A program made the translations under genes and the position numbers. A DNA stretch of 64,000 nt, taken from Pseudomonadales bacterium. Lineage in GTDB: Bacteria > Pseudomonadota > Gammaproteobacteria > Pseudomonadales > IMCC2047. This document shows positions 56,979 through 64,000 of the stretch, piece after piece. Each line of letters begins with the position of its first letter. Position 1 is the first letter of the stretch. The notes beneath the pieces are model-generated. The model was not told where the DNA came from. It was given only the letters and a program-made list of their open reading frames with translations, and searched no databases. The stretch covers positions 252,501 to 316,500 of the forward strand of contig JACKNY010000001.1 in the NCBI GenBank assembly GCA_024234615.1, given 5' to 3'.

Positions 56979-58304
56979 ATGAAGCTTGACGGTTTATCAC
57001 TGGAGCAAGCCCCGCCCATCTCCGTACCATTCCGGTTTTTTATCACGGCGCCTATATTTGGCATGATTGGTGCTCTGTTGCTCATGACTATGGGCGACGC
57101 GGCGTTGGCTTCGCGCTGGACGCCTGGGATGTTAGCCATTACTCATGCTTGGTTGCTGGGTTTCTTTGCGATGGTGATGTTTGGCGCGCTGTTGCAAATG
57201 TTACCAGTGTTGGCGGGGGCGGTAATTGGCTCACCGAGAATGTTAGCTAACTTGGTATTACCGCTGTGGAGTGCTGGTGTCATAGCTTTGCAGGTTGCTT
57301 TCCTAAAAGGCACTCCGCCACTTTTTATGCTGGCAATCTCATTACTGGCGGCTGCGGTGGTGATATTTGTGCTTTTTTGTGGCGCGGCGTTGTATCGAGC
57401 AACCTCCCAAATAGATTCAGTGCTGGGAATGAAACTCGCATTACTTTCTCTTGTTATAACGCTCATGCTCGGTATTATACTCGGTATGGGGCATTCCGGT
57501 TGGCTGGCCTTATTACGTCCAATCGGGACAAATGTTCACGCCATGTGGGGGTTGTTGGGTTGGATAGGGTTACTTGTTGTATCGGTATCCTGGCAAGTAG
57601 TACCTATGTTTCAAATTACCGCGTCTTATCCGAGAGCACTTGTTCGACTGTTAGCGCCGGTGCTCTTTGTGTTATTTCTATTGCGTATGGTTGCGGTGCT
57701 GCTACCAAGCATTTTCTCAGAACTAAATCAGACACCACCCTTGATCATGCTTCTCTTGGACCTTGGAATTTCAGCATTGCTCATTCTTTTTGCTGTGAAC
57801 ACACTGTGGCTCCAATATTGCCGGAAACGCAAAATTAGAGACACCCACACACATTATTGGCGCATCGGTTGTATTAGTTTAATTCTTGTCGTTTCCTGTT
57901 GGTGGCTGGGCCACGGGTTCAATGAGCCGTCTATCGCAGAGCAGTTAAAACTATGGAGTGTCGTTCTATTTATCACCGGGTTTGTCATGTCGATTATGAC
58001 AGGCATGCTCTACAAAATCGTTTCTTTCCTGGTCTGGTTTCATTTGCAGGCAGTGAATACGCAACGAATGATGGCGGGGAAAAGCTTAATTCAAGTTCCG
58101 CACATGAAAGCGGTGATTTCCGAAAAACGTACGCGCTTGCAGCTTTGGGTTTTTCTGGCGGCGTTGTTAGCAGTCCCTTTCGCACTGACTTGGCCAGTGC
58201 TGGATATGCTTGCTGGAGGGCTTTGGTTGCTTCACTTTGGTGTCATGACAGTCAATCTTGGCAGTGCGGCTAATCATTATCGTCGAGCTATGCTGGGCTC
58301 CTAA
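56979..58304 (+). CDS. Polytopic membrane protein, NnrS-like
   Basis: The 441-aa protein has about twelve membrane segments and several histidines within them: H56 (AITHAWLLGF), H172 (GMGHSGW), H187 (NVHAMWGLLGW) and a late LLHFG. The pattern FRFFITAP then THAWLLGFFAMVMFGALLQMLPV resembles NnrS and heme-copper-oxidase-like membrane proteins, which bind heme and are linked to NO stress. It lacks any quinol- or cytochrome-binding signature I can name. It begins at the base after the DUF2249 stop, so the three genes form one unit. The family assignment is tentative; it could be an uncharacterised relative. Confidence 0.55.
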   Translation: MKLDGLSLEQAPPISVPFRFFITAPIFGMIGALLLMTMGDAALASRWTPGMLAITHAWLLGFFAMVMFGALLQMLPVLAGAVIGSPRMLANLVLPLWSAGVIALQVAFLKGTPPLFMLAISLLAAAVVIFVLFCGAALYRATSQIDSVLGMKLALLSLVITLMLGIILGMGHSGWLALLRPIGTNVHAMWGLLGWIGLLVVSVSWQVVPMFQITASYPRALVRLLAPVLFVLFLLRMVAVLLPSIFSELNQTPPLIMLLLDLGISALLILFAVNTLWLQYCRKRKIRDTHTHYWRIGCISLILVVSCWWLGHGFNEPSIAEQLKLWSVVLFITGFVMSIMTGMLYKIVSFLVWFHLQAVNTQRMMAGKSLIQVPHMKAVISEKRTRLQLWVFLAALLAVPFALTWPVLDMLAGGLWLLHFGVMTVNLGSAANHYRRAMLGS

Positions 58305-58400
58305 CCCTAGAGTATCCATTGTATCGGCAGTCAATATAGTGTCTTTCAAATAATACGAGAGTCTTCGTGTTCTGCTAGCACTATTTTGCTTTTAATATAG

Positions 58401-58562
58401 GTGATCAGAGAGGTTGAACAGGCACGGATCACCAGTTATTTTTATCTAGTGCCGTCGGTTGAAGCTTGTCTGTTATTTGGTGAAAATCTATCATCCGTTC
58501 TTCAGGTTGGGGCCATCATAGTAGCGGTACTGGGTGCTTCCCTGGTGCTGAGGCGAAGCTAG
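58401..58562 (+). pseudogene. Fragment of an EamA/DMT-family transporter
   Basis: A 53-codon frame reads ARITSYFYLVPSVEA, then LLFGENLSSVLQVGAIIVAVLGASLVLRR, which matches the last two membrane helices of EamA (drug/metabolite) transporters, including the PxxxA and GE motifs. An in-frame TAG stands just before its GTG, and the other eight helices are not found in any frame of the 96 bases upstream. It is therefore a 3' remnant of a larger gene rather than a functional protein, left by deletion or rearrangement at this site. Confidence 0.7.
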
Positions 58563-58586
58563 CCATCTGACTAGCTGACTAGTGCA

Positions 58587-58625
58587 GAAACATTCAGGCC
58601 GGAACAGCCGCAGCTTGAATGTTTC
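58587..58625. terminator. Hairpin between convergent transcripts
   Basis: GAAACATTCA at 58587-58596 pairs with TGAATGTTTC at 58616-58625. It lies just past the ferritin-like gene's stop (minus strand) and after the transporter fragment. Only short T-rich stretches follow on either side, so it may end transcription weakly in both directions. Confidence 0.45.
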
Positions 58626-58633
58626 TATACCGA

Positions 58634-59161
58634 TTAAGCCTGGCCAACCGGTGGGTCCGTATCTTCAATCCATTCGCTCTCGTCTTCGGGAAACTCCAAT
58701 AGCCACTTATCCACTAGGTCGACATGCTCGCGTTCTTCGCTGGCCATTTCCGTTGCCATGCTTTTCACCTCTGGATTGGTGACTTGCTCAGCTAGTTCAG
58801 CAAAATAGGTGGCGGCTTTTTCTTCATTGTGGCGGGCGAGCAGCAATGCTTCCCGTGGTGTCATTAAATAATGAAGGTCAGCAAAATCACCTGTTTCGGG
58901 TCCTTCGGGAGTAGTCCACTGGTATTCCCTTACCGGTAGCTCGCCGAGGTTCAGATTGGCTGCTTGCCGTTGGACGCTTTCAGCATGCAGTTCTTCGATA
59001 TCGGACATATCGCGAAAGAGTTTCGCTACTTTTGTATTGTTATGAGCGTCCATTGCTTCTGCCATTTCCGCGTATCTCTCGCTGGCTTCATTCTCAACCG
59101 CCAGCACAAAGGCCAGCATATCGGTGATAGTTTCCAATTTCGGATATTGGTTATTAGTCAT
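58634..59161 (-). CDS. Ferritin-like diiron (rubrerythrin-type) protein
   Basis: The 175-aa helical protein has paired carboxylate motifs of a ferritin-like diiron site: VENEASERY (about 22-30), IEELHAESV (55-63), ARHNEEKAATYF and EMASEEREHVDLV. The rubredoxin-like cysteine domain of true rubrerythrins is missing. Relatives reduce peroxide or store iron. It is the last gene of the minus-strand set, two bases after korB, so it is probably co-transcribed with the 2-oxoacid oxidoreductase, where peroxide removal would protect iron-sulfur enzymes. That role is inferred. Confidence 0.8.
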   Translation of the reverse strand: MTNNQYPKLETITDMLAFVLAVENEASERYAEMAEAMDAHNNTKVAKLFRDMSDIEELHAESVQRQAANLNLGELPVREYQWTTPEGPETGDFADLHYLMTPREALLLARHNEEKAATYFAELAEQVTNPEVKSMATEMASEEREHVDLVDKWLLEFPEDESEWIEDTDPPVGQA

Positions 59162-59163
59162 TA

Positions 59164-60003
59164 TTACACCTCAAAGCGACTGGTGAAGTCGTAGGTTTCG
59201 GTTGAGTCATTTTTTTGATTCAACTTAAAGGGTTCGCGCTCGCCCCTAAACAGGACACCAGTATTAAAGCCGTCATCGGTCATTAACCTTCTCGCCGCTC
59301 GGGCTGGGTCGGAGGTCGCTTCAACGGGCGCAGTTCTTACTTTGTTACGCCAATCTTTTTGATCAGGACGATAGGTGACACAAGGGCTAAGGATCTGGAC
59401 GAAGGAGAACCCAGGGTGGGTAATGGCTTCTTCAATCATCGCGGCAGTACCTTTTGGGTCTCCAGAAAATGCACGAGCTAAGAAGTTAGCGCCAGAGGCT
59501 AAGGCTATCACTAATGGATGGAAAGGACTAATTCCGGTGCCACCGGGTGTTAAAGCACTGTCCCAGAACGGATCGGTAGTGGGGGATGCCTGACCTTTGG
59601 TCATACCGTAAACCTGGTTATCCATCACGATATAAGTGATATCGACATTCCGACGGCAGGCGTGTATAAAGTGGTTGCCCCCGATGGAGAAACCATCGCC
59701 ATCGCCACCAGTGCAGATAACAGTTAAGTCTGGACGTGCCACCTTCAGGCCAGTGGAAAGCGCCAACGAGCGGCCATGCACACCATGAAAGCCATAGGTT
59801 GAGGTGTAAGCAGGAATGCGAGAAGAACATCCGATACCTGAAATGACCGCAACATCTTCAGGTTTTAACGCAAGGCTCGCCATGGCTTTGGTCAGCGCCT
59901 GTAATACGGAATAATCTCCACAGCCTGGGCACCATACAGGCTTAAGTCCTGATTTGTAGTCCGAGGCAACTAACGCTGTTTCACATGCTGTAGCTTGATT
60001 CAT
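59164..60003 (-). CDS. korB: 2-oxoacid:ferredoxin oxidoreductase, beta subunit (KorB type)
   Basis: The beta subunit binds thiamine diphosphate and a [4Fe-4S] cluster and passes electrons to ferredoxin. The 279 aa show C25, C28 (CPGCGD), C59 (GIGCSSR) and C208 (SPCVTY) as cluster ligands, and the TPP motif G100-DGDG-FSIGGNHFIHACRRN with DNQVYGMTKGQASPT. These fit the 2-oxoglutarate-type enzymes. The ATG at 60003 is two bases past the korA stop. In Thauera and Magnetospirillum a homologous KorAB reduces the ferredoxin that feeds benzoyl-CoA reductase. Confidence 0.93.
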   Translation of the reverse strand: MNQATACETALVASDYKSGLKPVWCPGCGDYSVLQALTKAMASLALKPEDVAVISGIGCSSRIPAYTSTYGFHGVHGRSLALSTGLKVARPDLTVICTGGDGDGFSIGGNHFIHACRRNVDITYIVMDNQVYGMTKGQASPTTDPFWDSALTPGGTGISPFHPLVIALASGANFLARAFSGDPKGTAAMIEEAITHPGFSFVQILSPCVTYRPDQKDWRNKVRTAPVEATSDPARAARRLMTDDGFNTGVLFRGEREPFKLNQKNDSTETYDFTSRFEV

Positions 60004-60005
60004 GG

Positions 60006-61736
60006 TTAGCTCCAATTCTCAATTTCATTAACGATTTCACCTGGCCGGATGATGATAGGGCCGGCGCGATGAAAAGATTTCAGTTCACAGGGCAAATCAT
60101 ATTGCGCCTTGAGGAAGCCAAAAAACTGTCCGGAATGGGTTTGTTCAACCACTAACAGCTTTTTAACGCCAGCAAGTGCTGCGGACATTTTTTCCTGTTG
60201 AATAGGGGTAAGCAGACGCACCGCGATTAGGCGTACATTAACACCAACGCTGCTTAATCGATCTGCCGCTTCACGTGCGGCTCCGGTAATTGAGCCCCAG
60301 GTAATGATGGCAATATCGCCTTCGCCTTCAACGTCAGCCCAGTAATCACCGTAGTCAAAGCCGGTTAATTTACGTAGACGTTTATCCATCTGTTCCGCGT
60401 GATGTTCATTCTTGGTAGAGGGCATACCGGTTGGACTGTGCTCAAGCCCATCCGCCGTGTACTGGCCTCCCGCTAATCCGGGGATCGCCATTGGTGAAAC
60501 GCCATCTGCTGTGATGGCATAGCGTTGGTAATTGTCGACTGCTTCGGTTAATACAGAGCGTTGCGTAGCAAAATCAATTTCTTTTGGTTTTTCAACGGCG
60601 GCTCTTGCTTGCCCCATAAACTGATCGGATAGGACTATAGCGGGTGTTTGCAACGACTCGGCAAGATGTACTGCCCATTGCGTGGTGATAATACAATCTT
60701 CCACTGAGGTGGGCGCTAATACCAAGTGGGGCGCATCGCCGTGCAAACCATAGACTGCGATGTTGAGATCACTCTGTTCAGACTTGGTTGGTAAGCCGGT
60801 TGACGGCCCGCCACGCATGACATCGACAACGACCACGGGAACTTCAGATGCAACGGCTAAACCAATGCTTTCGATCATTAACGCCAGACCTGGCCCCGAG
60901 GTGGCGGTTAATGAAGGAATACCGCCGTAGGAGCCACCAATCGCCATGTTAATCGAGGCAAGCTCATCCTCTGCCTGTACTAAAGTGCCGCCCAATTTAG
61001 GTAGCGCGGATGACATCCATTCCAGCACTTCGGTAGCGGGCGTAATAGGGTAAGCCGCAACAAAGCGAACACCACCTTTGATGGCACCCCAGCCAGCCGC
61101 TTCGTTACCGGATATAACGATACGTTCACCCTTTGTGGGCTGTTCAAAATTTGCTTTTGCAATGACGGGCAAGTCAGCGGCTAATTCGCGGCCGAGTTTG
61201 ATGGTTTCCAAACTGCTTTGAACGGCCTCTTGGCCTTTGCGTCCGAGTTTCTTTTCCAGCATCTCGGCCAGAGCGCGTTCTGGTAATGAGATCATCTCCG
61301 CGAGAACGCCGAGAGCGATCATGTTAGGGCGCCCTTGCTTCACCATCTTTGCGGTTTTCGAGATGGGCAATTGGATGATGCGAGCTTGCGACTGGGAGAT
61401 TACTTTAGGTACATCACCACCTTCATCGTCACAGATAATAATACTTTCGGGGGTGAGCGGAATCTCAGAGGCAAAACGCTCCACATTCTTCCAGTCTATT
61501 GCGAGGAGTACGTGAAAGTAATCATCCGGACTGGAGGTGGGTGCCGTTGTTAATCGCACCATTGCGGCGGCTTCACCACCACGAATCTGTGGCCCTAACG
61601 TTTTAGTTAATGTTCCGAACCAGCCTAGTGTTGCCGCTACATCAAACAACAGGTTGCCTGTCGTCATCGCACCAGCACCACCGCTACCGGCAACGGCAAT
61701 GGATACCGATCTGTTCTTACTCAAATCAACTGTCAT
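60006..61736 (-). CDS. korA: 2-oxoacid:ferredoxin oxidoreductase, fused gamma-alpha subunit (KorA type)
   Basis: The 576-aa protein joins a gamma domain (residues about 1-190, starting IAVAGSGGAGAMTTGN) to the alpha domain (AAYPITPATEVLEWMS near 230-245, TSGPGLALMIESIG, then transketolase C-like region with VVEQTHSGQF). This fused layout is that of KorA rather than of separate pyruvate oxidoreductase subunits. The ATG at 61736 is preferred to an upstream TTG. With KorB it would oxidise 2-oxoglutarate (substrate inferred) and reduce ferredoxin. A pair of direct repeats lies in the 61-base gap upstream. Confidence 0.93.
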   Translation of the reverse strand: MTVDLSKNRSVSIAVAGSGGAGAMTTGNLLFDVAATLGWFGTLTKTLGPQIRGGEAAAMVRLTTAPTSSPDDYFHVLLAIDWKNVERFASEIPLTPESIIICDDEGGDVPKVISQSQARIIQLPISKTAKMVKQGRPNMIALGVLAEMISLPERALAEMLEKKLGRKGQEAVQSSLETIKLGRELAADLPVIAKANFEQPTKGERIVISGNEAAGWGAIKGGVRFVAAYPITPATEVLEWMSSALPKLGGTLVQAEDELASINMAIGGSYGGIPSLTATSGPGLALMIESIGLAVASEVPVVVVDVMRGGPSTGLPTKSEQSDLNIAVYGLHGDAPHLVLAPTSVEDCIITTQWAVHLAESLQTPAIVLSDQFMGQARAAVEKPKEIDFATQRSVLTEAVDNYQRYAITADGVSPMAIPGLAGGQYTADGLEHSPTGMPSTKNEHHAEQMDKRLRKLTGFDYGDYWADVEGEGDIAIITWGSITGAAREAADRLSSVGVNVRLIAVRLLTPIQQEKMSAALAGVKKLLVVEQTHSGQFFGFLKAQYDLPCELKSFHRAGPIIIRPGEIVNEIENWS

Positions 61737-61766
61737 CAAGGGATGCCTCTATTGCGTTTGTCTCAG

Positions 61767-61788
61767 TGTTACATTCTTTTCTGTTACA
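61767..61788. repeat. Direct repeat TGTTACA upstream of korA
   Basis: TGTTACA occurs at 61767-61773 and again at 61782-61788, 15 bases apart, in the gap between the short-chain dehydrogenase and korA. It could be a regulator site. No protein is known to me for it. Confidence 0.35.
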
Positions 61789-61797
61789 AAAAAGTCG

Positions 61798-62523
61798 CTA
61801 AATATACTGCCCGCCGTCAACGCGAATGACTTCACCCGTAATAAAACGTGCTGCATCAGTGAGAAGGAAAACGACGGCGTTGGCGATGTCTTCGGGGTGG
61901 GCTAGCTGCTTAACCACAGATTCCTCTTTGGCCTTCTCGATATATTGTTCGGGTAACTGTTTTGCCATCTCCGTCATCACCATCCCGGGAGCAACGGCAT
62001 TTACCGTAATGCCTTTGGGGCCGAGTTCACGGGCGGATGTTTTGGTTAGCCCTATTAACCCGGCTTTGGCGGAGGAATAGTTCGCCTGGCCGAATTTTCC
62101 GCGCATACCATTAATAGAGGTAATATTAACGATCCGGCCGTGGCCGGCTTCGCGCATGCGTGGGGCCATGGCGCGCGTTGTATAAAATGCACCATCCAGG
62201 TTGACGCGAAGCACCGAAGACCATTCGTCATCGCTCATATTGATTAAGCTGCGATCACGGGTAATGCCAGCGTTGTTGACCAGTAGGGTGGCGTTATCGG
62301 GCAGGGTGGAAACAGCCTCATTGACCGCGCTCGAATCGCTAAGATCTAAAGCATGATAGATGAAAGGACTGTCGGCAGCAGCGCCAGCGGAGGAGATGTC
62401 AAAAATATGTACTTCAGCGCCAAAAGCGGATAATAACTCAGCAATAGCAAAGCCTATACCCTGCGAGCCACCTGTGACCACCGCAGCTTTGCCGCTTAGG
62501 TCGAACCGCTGCGAAATATTCAT
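61798..62523 (-). CDS. Short-chain dehydrogenase/reductase (FabG/PhaB/BadH-like)
   Basis: The 241-aa enzyme is a classical NAD(P)-dependent SDR: TGGSQGIG (17-24), NNAG (83-86), N108, S136, Y149 and K153 form the full catalytic and cofactor set. The GKFGQANYSSAKAG stretch resembles acetoacetyl-CoA reductases (PhaB), and FabG relatives. In aromatic degradation clusters an SDR such as BadH (2-hydroxycyclohexanecarboxyl-CoA dehydrogenase of R. palustris) acts after ring reduction; the context makes this possible, but sequence alone cannot choose. The ATG at 62523 was chosen because AAGGTG lies 11 bases upstream; a GTG at 62532 is the alternative. Confidence 0.85.
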   Translation of the reverse strand: MNISQRFDLSGKAAVVTGGSQGIGFAIAELLSAFGAEVHIFDISSAGAAADSPFIYHALDLSDSSAVNEAVSTLPDNATLLVNNAGITRDRSLINMSDDEWSSVLRVNLDGAFYTTRAMAPRMREAGHGRIVNITSINGMRGKFGQANYSSAKAGLIGLTKTSARELGPKGITVNAVAPGMVMTEMAKQLPEQYIEKAKEESVVKQLAHPEDIANAVVFLLTDAARFITGEVIRVDGGQYI

Positions 62524-62552
62524 ATTTTTCACATCACCTTATATTACGTTTT

Positions 62553-62565
62553 GTTATGGGATAAC
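62553..62565. promoter_or_regulatory. Inverted repeat upstream of the SDR gene
   Basis: GTTAT-GGG-ATAAC is a perfect dyad with a 3-base centre, 30 bases upstream of the SDR start. It is a possible operator; no regulator is assigned. Confidence 0.35.
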
Positions 62566-62605
62566 AGGCTACGCTAAAGCAGTTGCAACCTAACTTTAAG
62601 GTAGC

Positions 62606-62636
62606 GAAAACTAGGGCTACCCCGGAAGGTAACCCT
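62606..62636 (-). terminator. Terminator after the ferredoxin gene
   Basis: On the minus strand AGGGTTACC pairs with GGTAGCCCT (62613-62636, one G-T pair) and is followed by AGTTTTC. It would end part of the bcrAD-ferredoxin transcript before the SDR-korAB genes, so those may have their own promoter. Confidence 0.5.
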
Positions 62637-62665
62637 TTGTTCTTCGCACTATTGTTGTTTAGCGG

Positions 62666-62908
62666 CTAGTGCAGTGATTCGTACTTGGCCTGTAGTTGCT
62701 CTTCAGTTTCCTGCCAATCTGGATCGGGAACGATACAATCGGCCGGGCATTCAAGCACACATTGTGGCTCGTCTTCGGCACCGACACACTCCGTACAGCG
62801 TAATGCATCAATCTTATAGATAGGGTCGCCTTCTGTGATGGCCTCGTTAGGACAAGGGTCAACACATGCATCGCAGGCGGTACAGTCATCAGTAATCATT
62901 AATGCCAT
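62666..62908 (-). CDS. fdx: Two-[4Fe-4S] ferredoxin, Allochromatium type
   Basis: The 80-aa ferredoxin has C9, C12, C15, C19 in the first cluster and C38, C41, C50, C54 in the second, with the eight-residue insertion between C41 and C50 and the C-terminal helical tail that define the Alvin type. These ferredoxins have one very low-potential cluster and are the known electron donors of benzoyl-CoA reductase in Thauera. A GGAG site lies a few bases upstream. It lies 29 bases after bcrD. Confidence 0.95.
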   Translation of the reverse strand: MALMITDDCTACDACVDPCPNEAITEGDPIYKIDALRCTECVGAEDEPQCVLECPADCIVPDPDWQETEEQLQAKYESLH

Positions 62909-62937
62909 GGGTTATTCTCCTCTAGAATAAATTTTGT

Positions 62938-63768
62938 TTATGCGGCTTCTTGCGCGCGCAACTTTTCGAAGCGGTAAGCACCCCAAATTGCGGCCCCGAT
63001 AGCGCCAGCATGAATTGAATCCGGGTGAGAACGAACATCCAGTTCCATTTTCTGCTTTTCCGCGCACTCTTTAAAGGCAGCAATGAGGCCATCATCCAAA
63101 GCCAGTCCACCAGTTGCCAGCATGACACCGTCTCTAACTTTTAATGACTTCAGCATTTTAACAAAACGATCCGCCATAGAAACATGTATTCCCTTTAAAA
63201 TGTTAGGGCCGGAAATACCGCGAGATACCATGTTAATCACGTCTGTTTCTGCCAATACCGCACAGATACTAGAACAGACTTCAGGATCGTCGGCTTGTTT
63301 GGAAAGTTCGCCAATTTCATCTTGAGCTACGCCCAGGTAACGGGCAATGTTTTCCAGAAACTGGCCTGACCCGGAGGCGCACTGGCTGGTCATTTTGTAG
63401 TTCAAAACCTTGCCGGCGTCATCCATCGTAATAGCTCGGCCATTTAATGCCCCGATGTCACAAACCGCACGGGCTTCAGGGTCCAGGTAAACCGCACCAC
63501 GCGCATGTGTCGTCATGGTGTAAAAGTGCCCAGTGCTGAAGGTGATCATTTCTGCGTCGCCAGTGGTCGCACAATAATCGACGTCATCACGGGTCATGCC
63601 CTGGTTGGCGAGGACTTCATCGTATGCTTGCTCGGCGAGTTTTAACGGGTCGCGCTGACGGATTCGATCAACACGCTTCTCCAGCCACTCTATCTTGTCG
63701 CCTTCGATACGAAACAATACTGTTTCGATGGCGCCTGAACCAATATCTATACCTACTGTTACAGTCAT
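62938..63768 (-). CDS. bcrD: Benzoyl-CoA reductase subunit D
   Basis: BcrD and BcrA form the ATP-hydrolysing electron activator of class I benzoyl-CoA reductase, with one [4Fe-4S] cluster held between them. The 276 aa start MTVTVGIDIGSGAIETVLFR (phosphate-binding loop, ASKHA fold), and hold GALNGRAI, KMTSQCASGSGQFLENIARYLG with the cluster cysteine C130, and EVCSSICAVLAETDVINMVSRG with C165 and C169. Sequence features fit the Thauera/Rhodopseudomonas (Bcr/Bad) type. ATP-driven activation allows reduction of the aromatic ring by ferredoxin. It lies 11 bases after bcrA, with a GGAGACAG ribosome site. Confidence 0.93.
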   Translation of the reverse strand: MTVTVGIDIGSGAIETVLFRIEGDKIEWLEKRVDRIRQRDPLKLAEQAYDEVLANQGMTRDDVDYCATTGDAEMITFSTGHFYTMTTHARGAVYLDPEARAVCDIGALNGRAITMDDAGKVLNYKMTSQCASGSGQFLENIARYLGVAQDEIGELSKQADDPEVCSSICAVLAETDVINMVSRGISGPNILKGIHVSMADRFVKMLKSLKVRDGVMLATGGLALDDGLIAAFKECAEKQKMELDVRSHPDSIHAGAIGAAIWGAYRFEKLRAQEAA

Positions 63769-63779
63769 CTTTCTGTCTC

Positions 63780-64000
63780 CTATCCCATCACCGCACGATG
63801 TGCGAAGCTGGCGCCGCCAAGCGCGCCGGTGTAAATTGAGTCCGCGGATATATTCATGGTGACATCACCATAGTTTGCTTTGACCAATTTCTTCAATTCG
63901 TCTACCGCTGATTCGTTATTGGCCACACCACCAGTGAAAGTGAATTGATCCGTGATGCCACCGGAGCGTGCAATAATGGACATGGCGCGCAGCATGATGG
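63780..64000 (-). CDS. bcrA: Benzoyl-CoA reductase subunit A, C-terminal part (cut by window edge)
   Basis: Only about 73 codons are in the window; the frame runs off the right edge. It reads AMSIIARSGGITDQFTFTGGVANNESAVDELKKLVKA, in pieces: the GGVANN motif and a final TGALGGASFAHRAVMG match the C-terminal end of BcrA/BadF and related ASKHA activators. The placement just before bcrD supports BcrA. The expected bcrC and bcrB would lie further right. Subunit names beyond that are not tested here. Confidence 0.85.
   Translation of the reverse strand, partial: IMLRAMSIIARSGGITDQFTFTGGVANNESAVDELKKLVKANYGDVTMNISADSIYTGALGGASFAHRAVMG

Noticed and set aside
57266..57838. A 190-codon frame inside the NnrS-like gene
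   Set aside because: It is an out-of-frame reading of the membrane protein with irregular Cys/Thr-rich content and no start signal.
58582..58782. A 66-codon plus-strand frame over the end of the ferritin-like gene
   Set aside because: It is antisense to a well-supported gene and its composition shows no family signal.

Overview
The window is chromosome of a gammaproteobacterium. The evidence is the gene order (rRNA operon, idi, birA-coaX-SPOR, four tRNAs-tuf, tRNA-Trp-secE-nusG, then the beta, str, S10, spc and alpha ribosomal operons, and ubiE-ubiJ-ubiB-hisI-hisE-tatABC), which resembles the Pseudomonas/Cellvibrio side of the class, and the sequences of RpoB, RpoC and the ribosomal proteins. 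The last 6 kb encode part of a class I (ATP-dependent) benzoyl-CoA reductase system, so the organism probably degrades aromatic compounds anaerobically. A species cannot be named from this sequence.

Layout. 1-4118: 3' part of an rRNA operon (tRNA-Ile, tRNA-Ala, 23S, 5S, terminator) with long processing stems. 4169-7488: idi (minus strand), then birA, coaX and a SPOR-domain gene. 7535-9513: tRNA-Thr, Tyr, Gly, Thr, first tuf copy, tRNA-Trp. 9594-21663: secE, nusG, rplKAJL, rpoBC. 21781-26091: rpsL, rpsG, fusA, second tuf copy. 26246-40071: S10, spc and alpha operons through rplQ, including the 38-codon rpmJ. 40172-48972: aceK, pip, dtd, tatCBA, hisEI, ubiB, ubiJ, ubiE. From about 49 kb the content becomes accessory: a MarR regulator, a hemerythrin-like protein, the complete rnfABCDGEH operon, a second hemerythrin with a DUF2249 gene and a polytopic membrane protein, and a fragment of a drug/metabolite transporter. 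On the minus strand, running in from the right edge, are bcrA (partial), bcrD, a two-cluster ferredoxin, a short-chain dehydrogenase, korA, korB and a ferritin-like protein.

How the parts may work together. Up to 49 kb the window is translation and transcription machinery plus housekeeping. After 49 kb the genes form a plausible low-potential electron supply: KorAB (2-oxoacid oxidation) and/or Rnf (membrane-driven) would reduce the ferredoxin, which would feed benzoyl-CoA reductase. Hemerythrins, DUF2249 protein, the NnrS-like membrane protein and the ferritin-like protein surround this set and could handle oxygen, NO or iron for oxygen-labile enzymes. A near-consensus FNR/Anr box sits about 42 bases upstream of the inferred rnf start, which fits anaerobic induction. 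The joint function is inference; the gene identities are strong. No insertion sequence, CRISPR array or prophage was seen.
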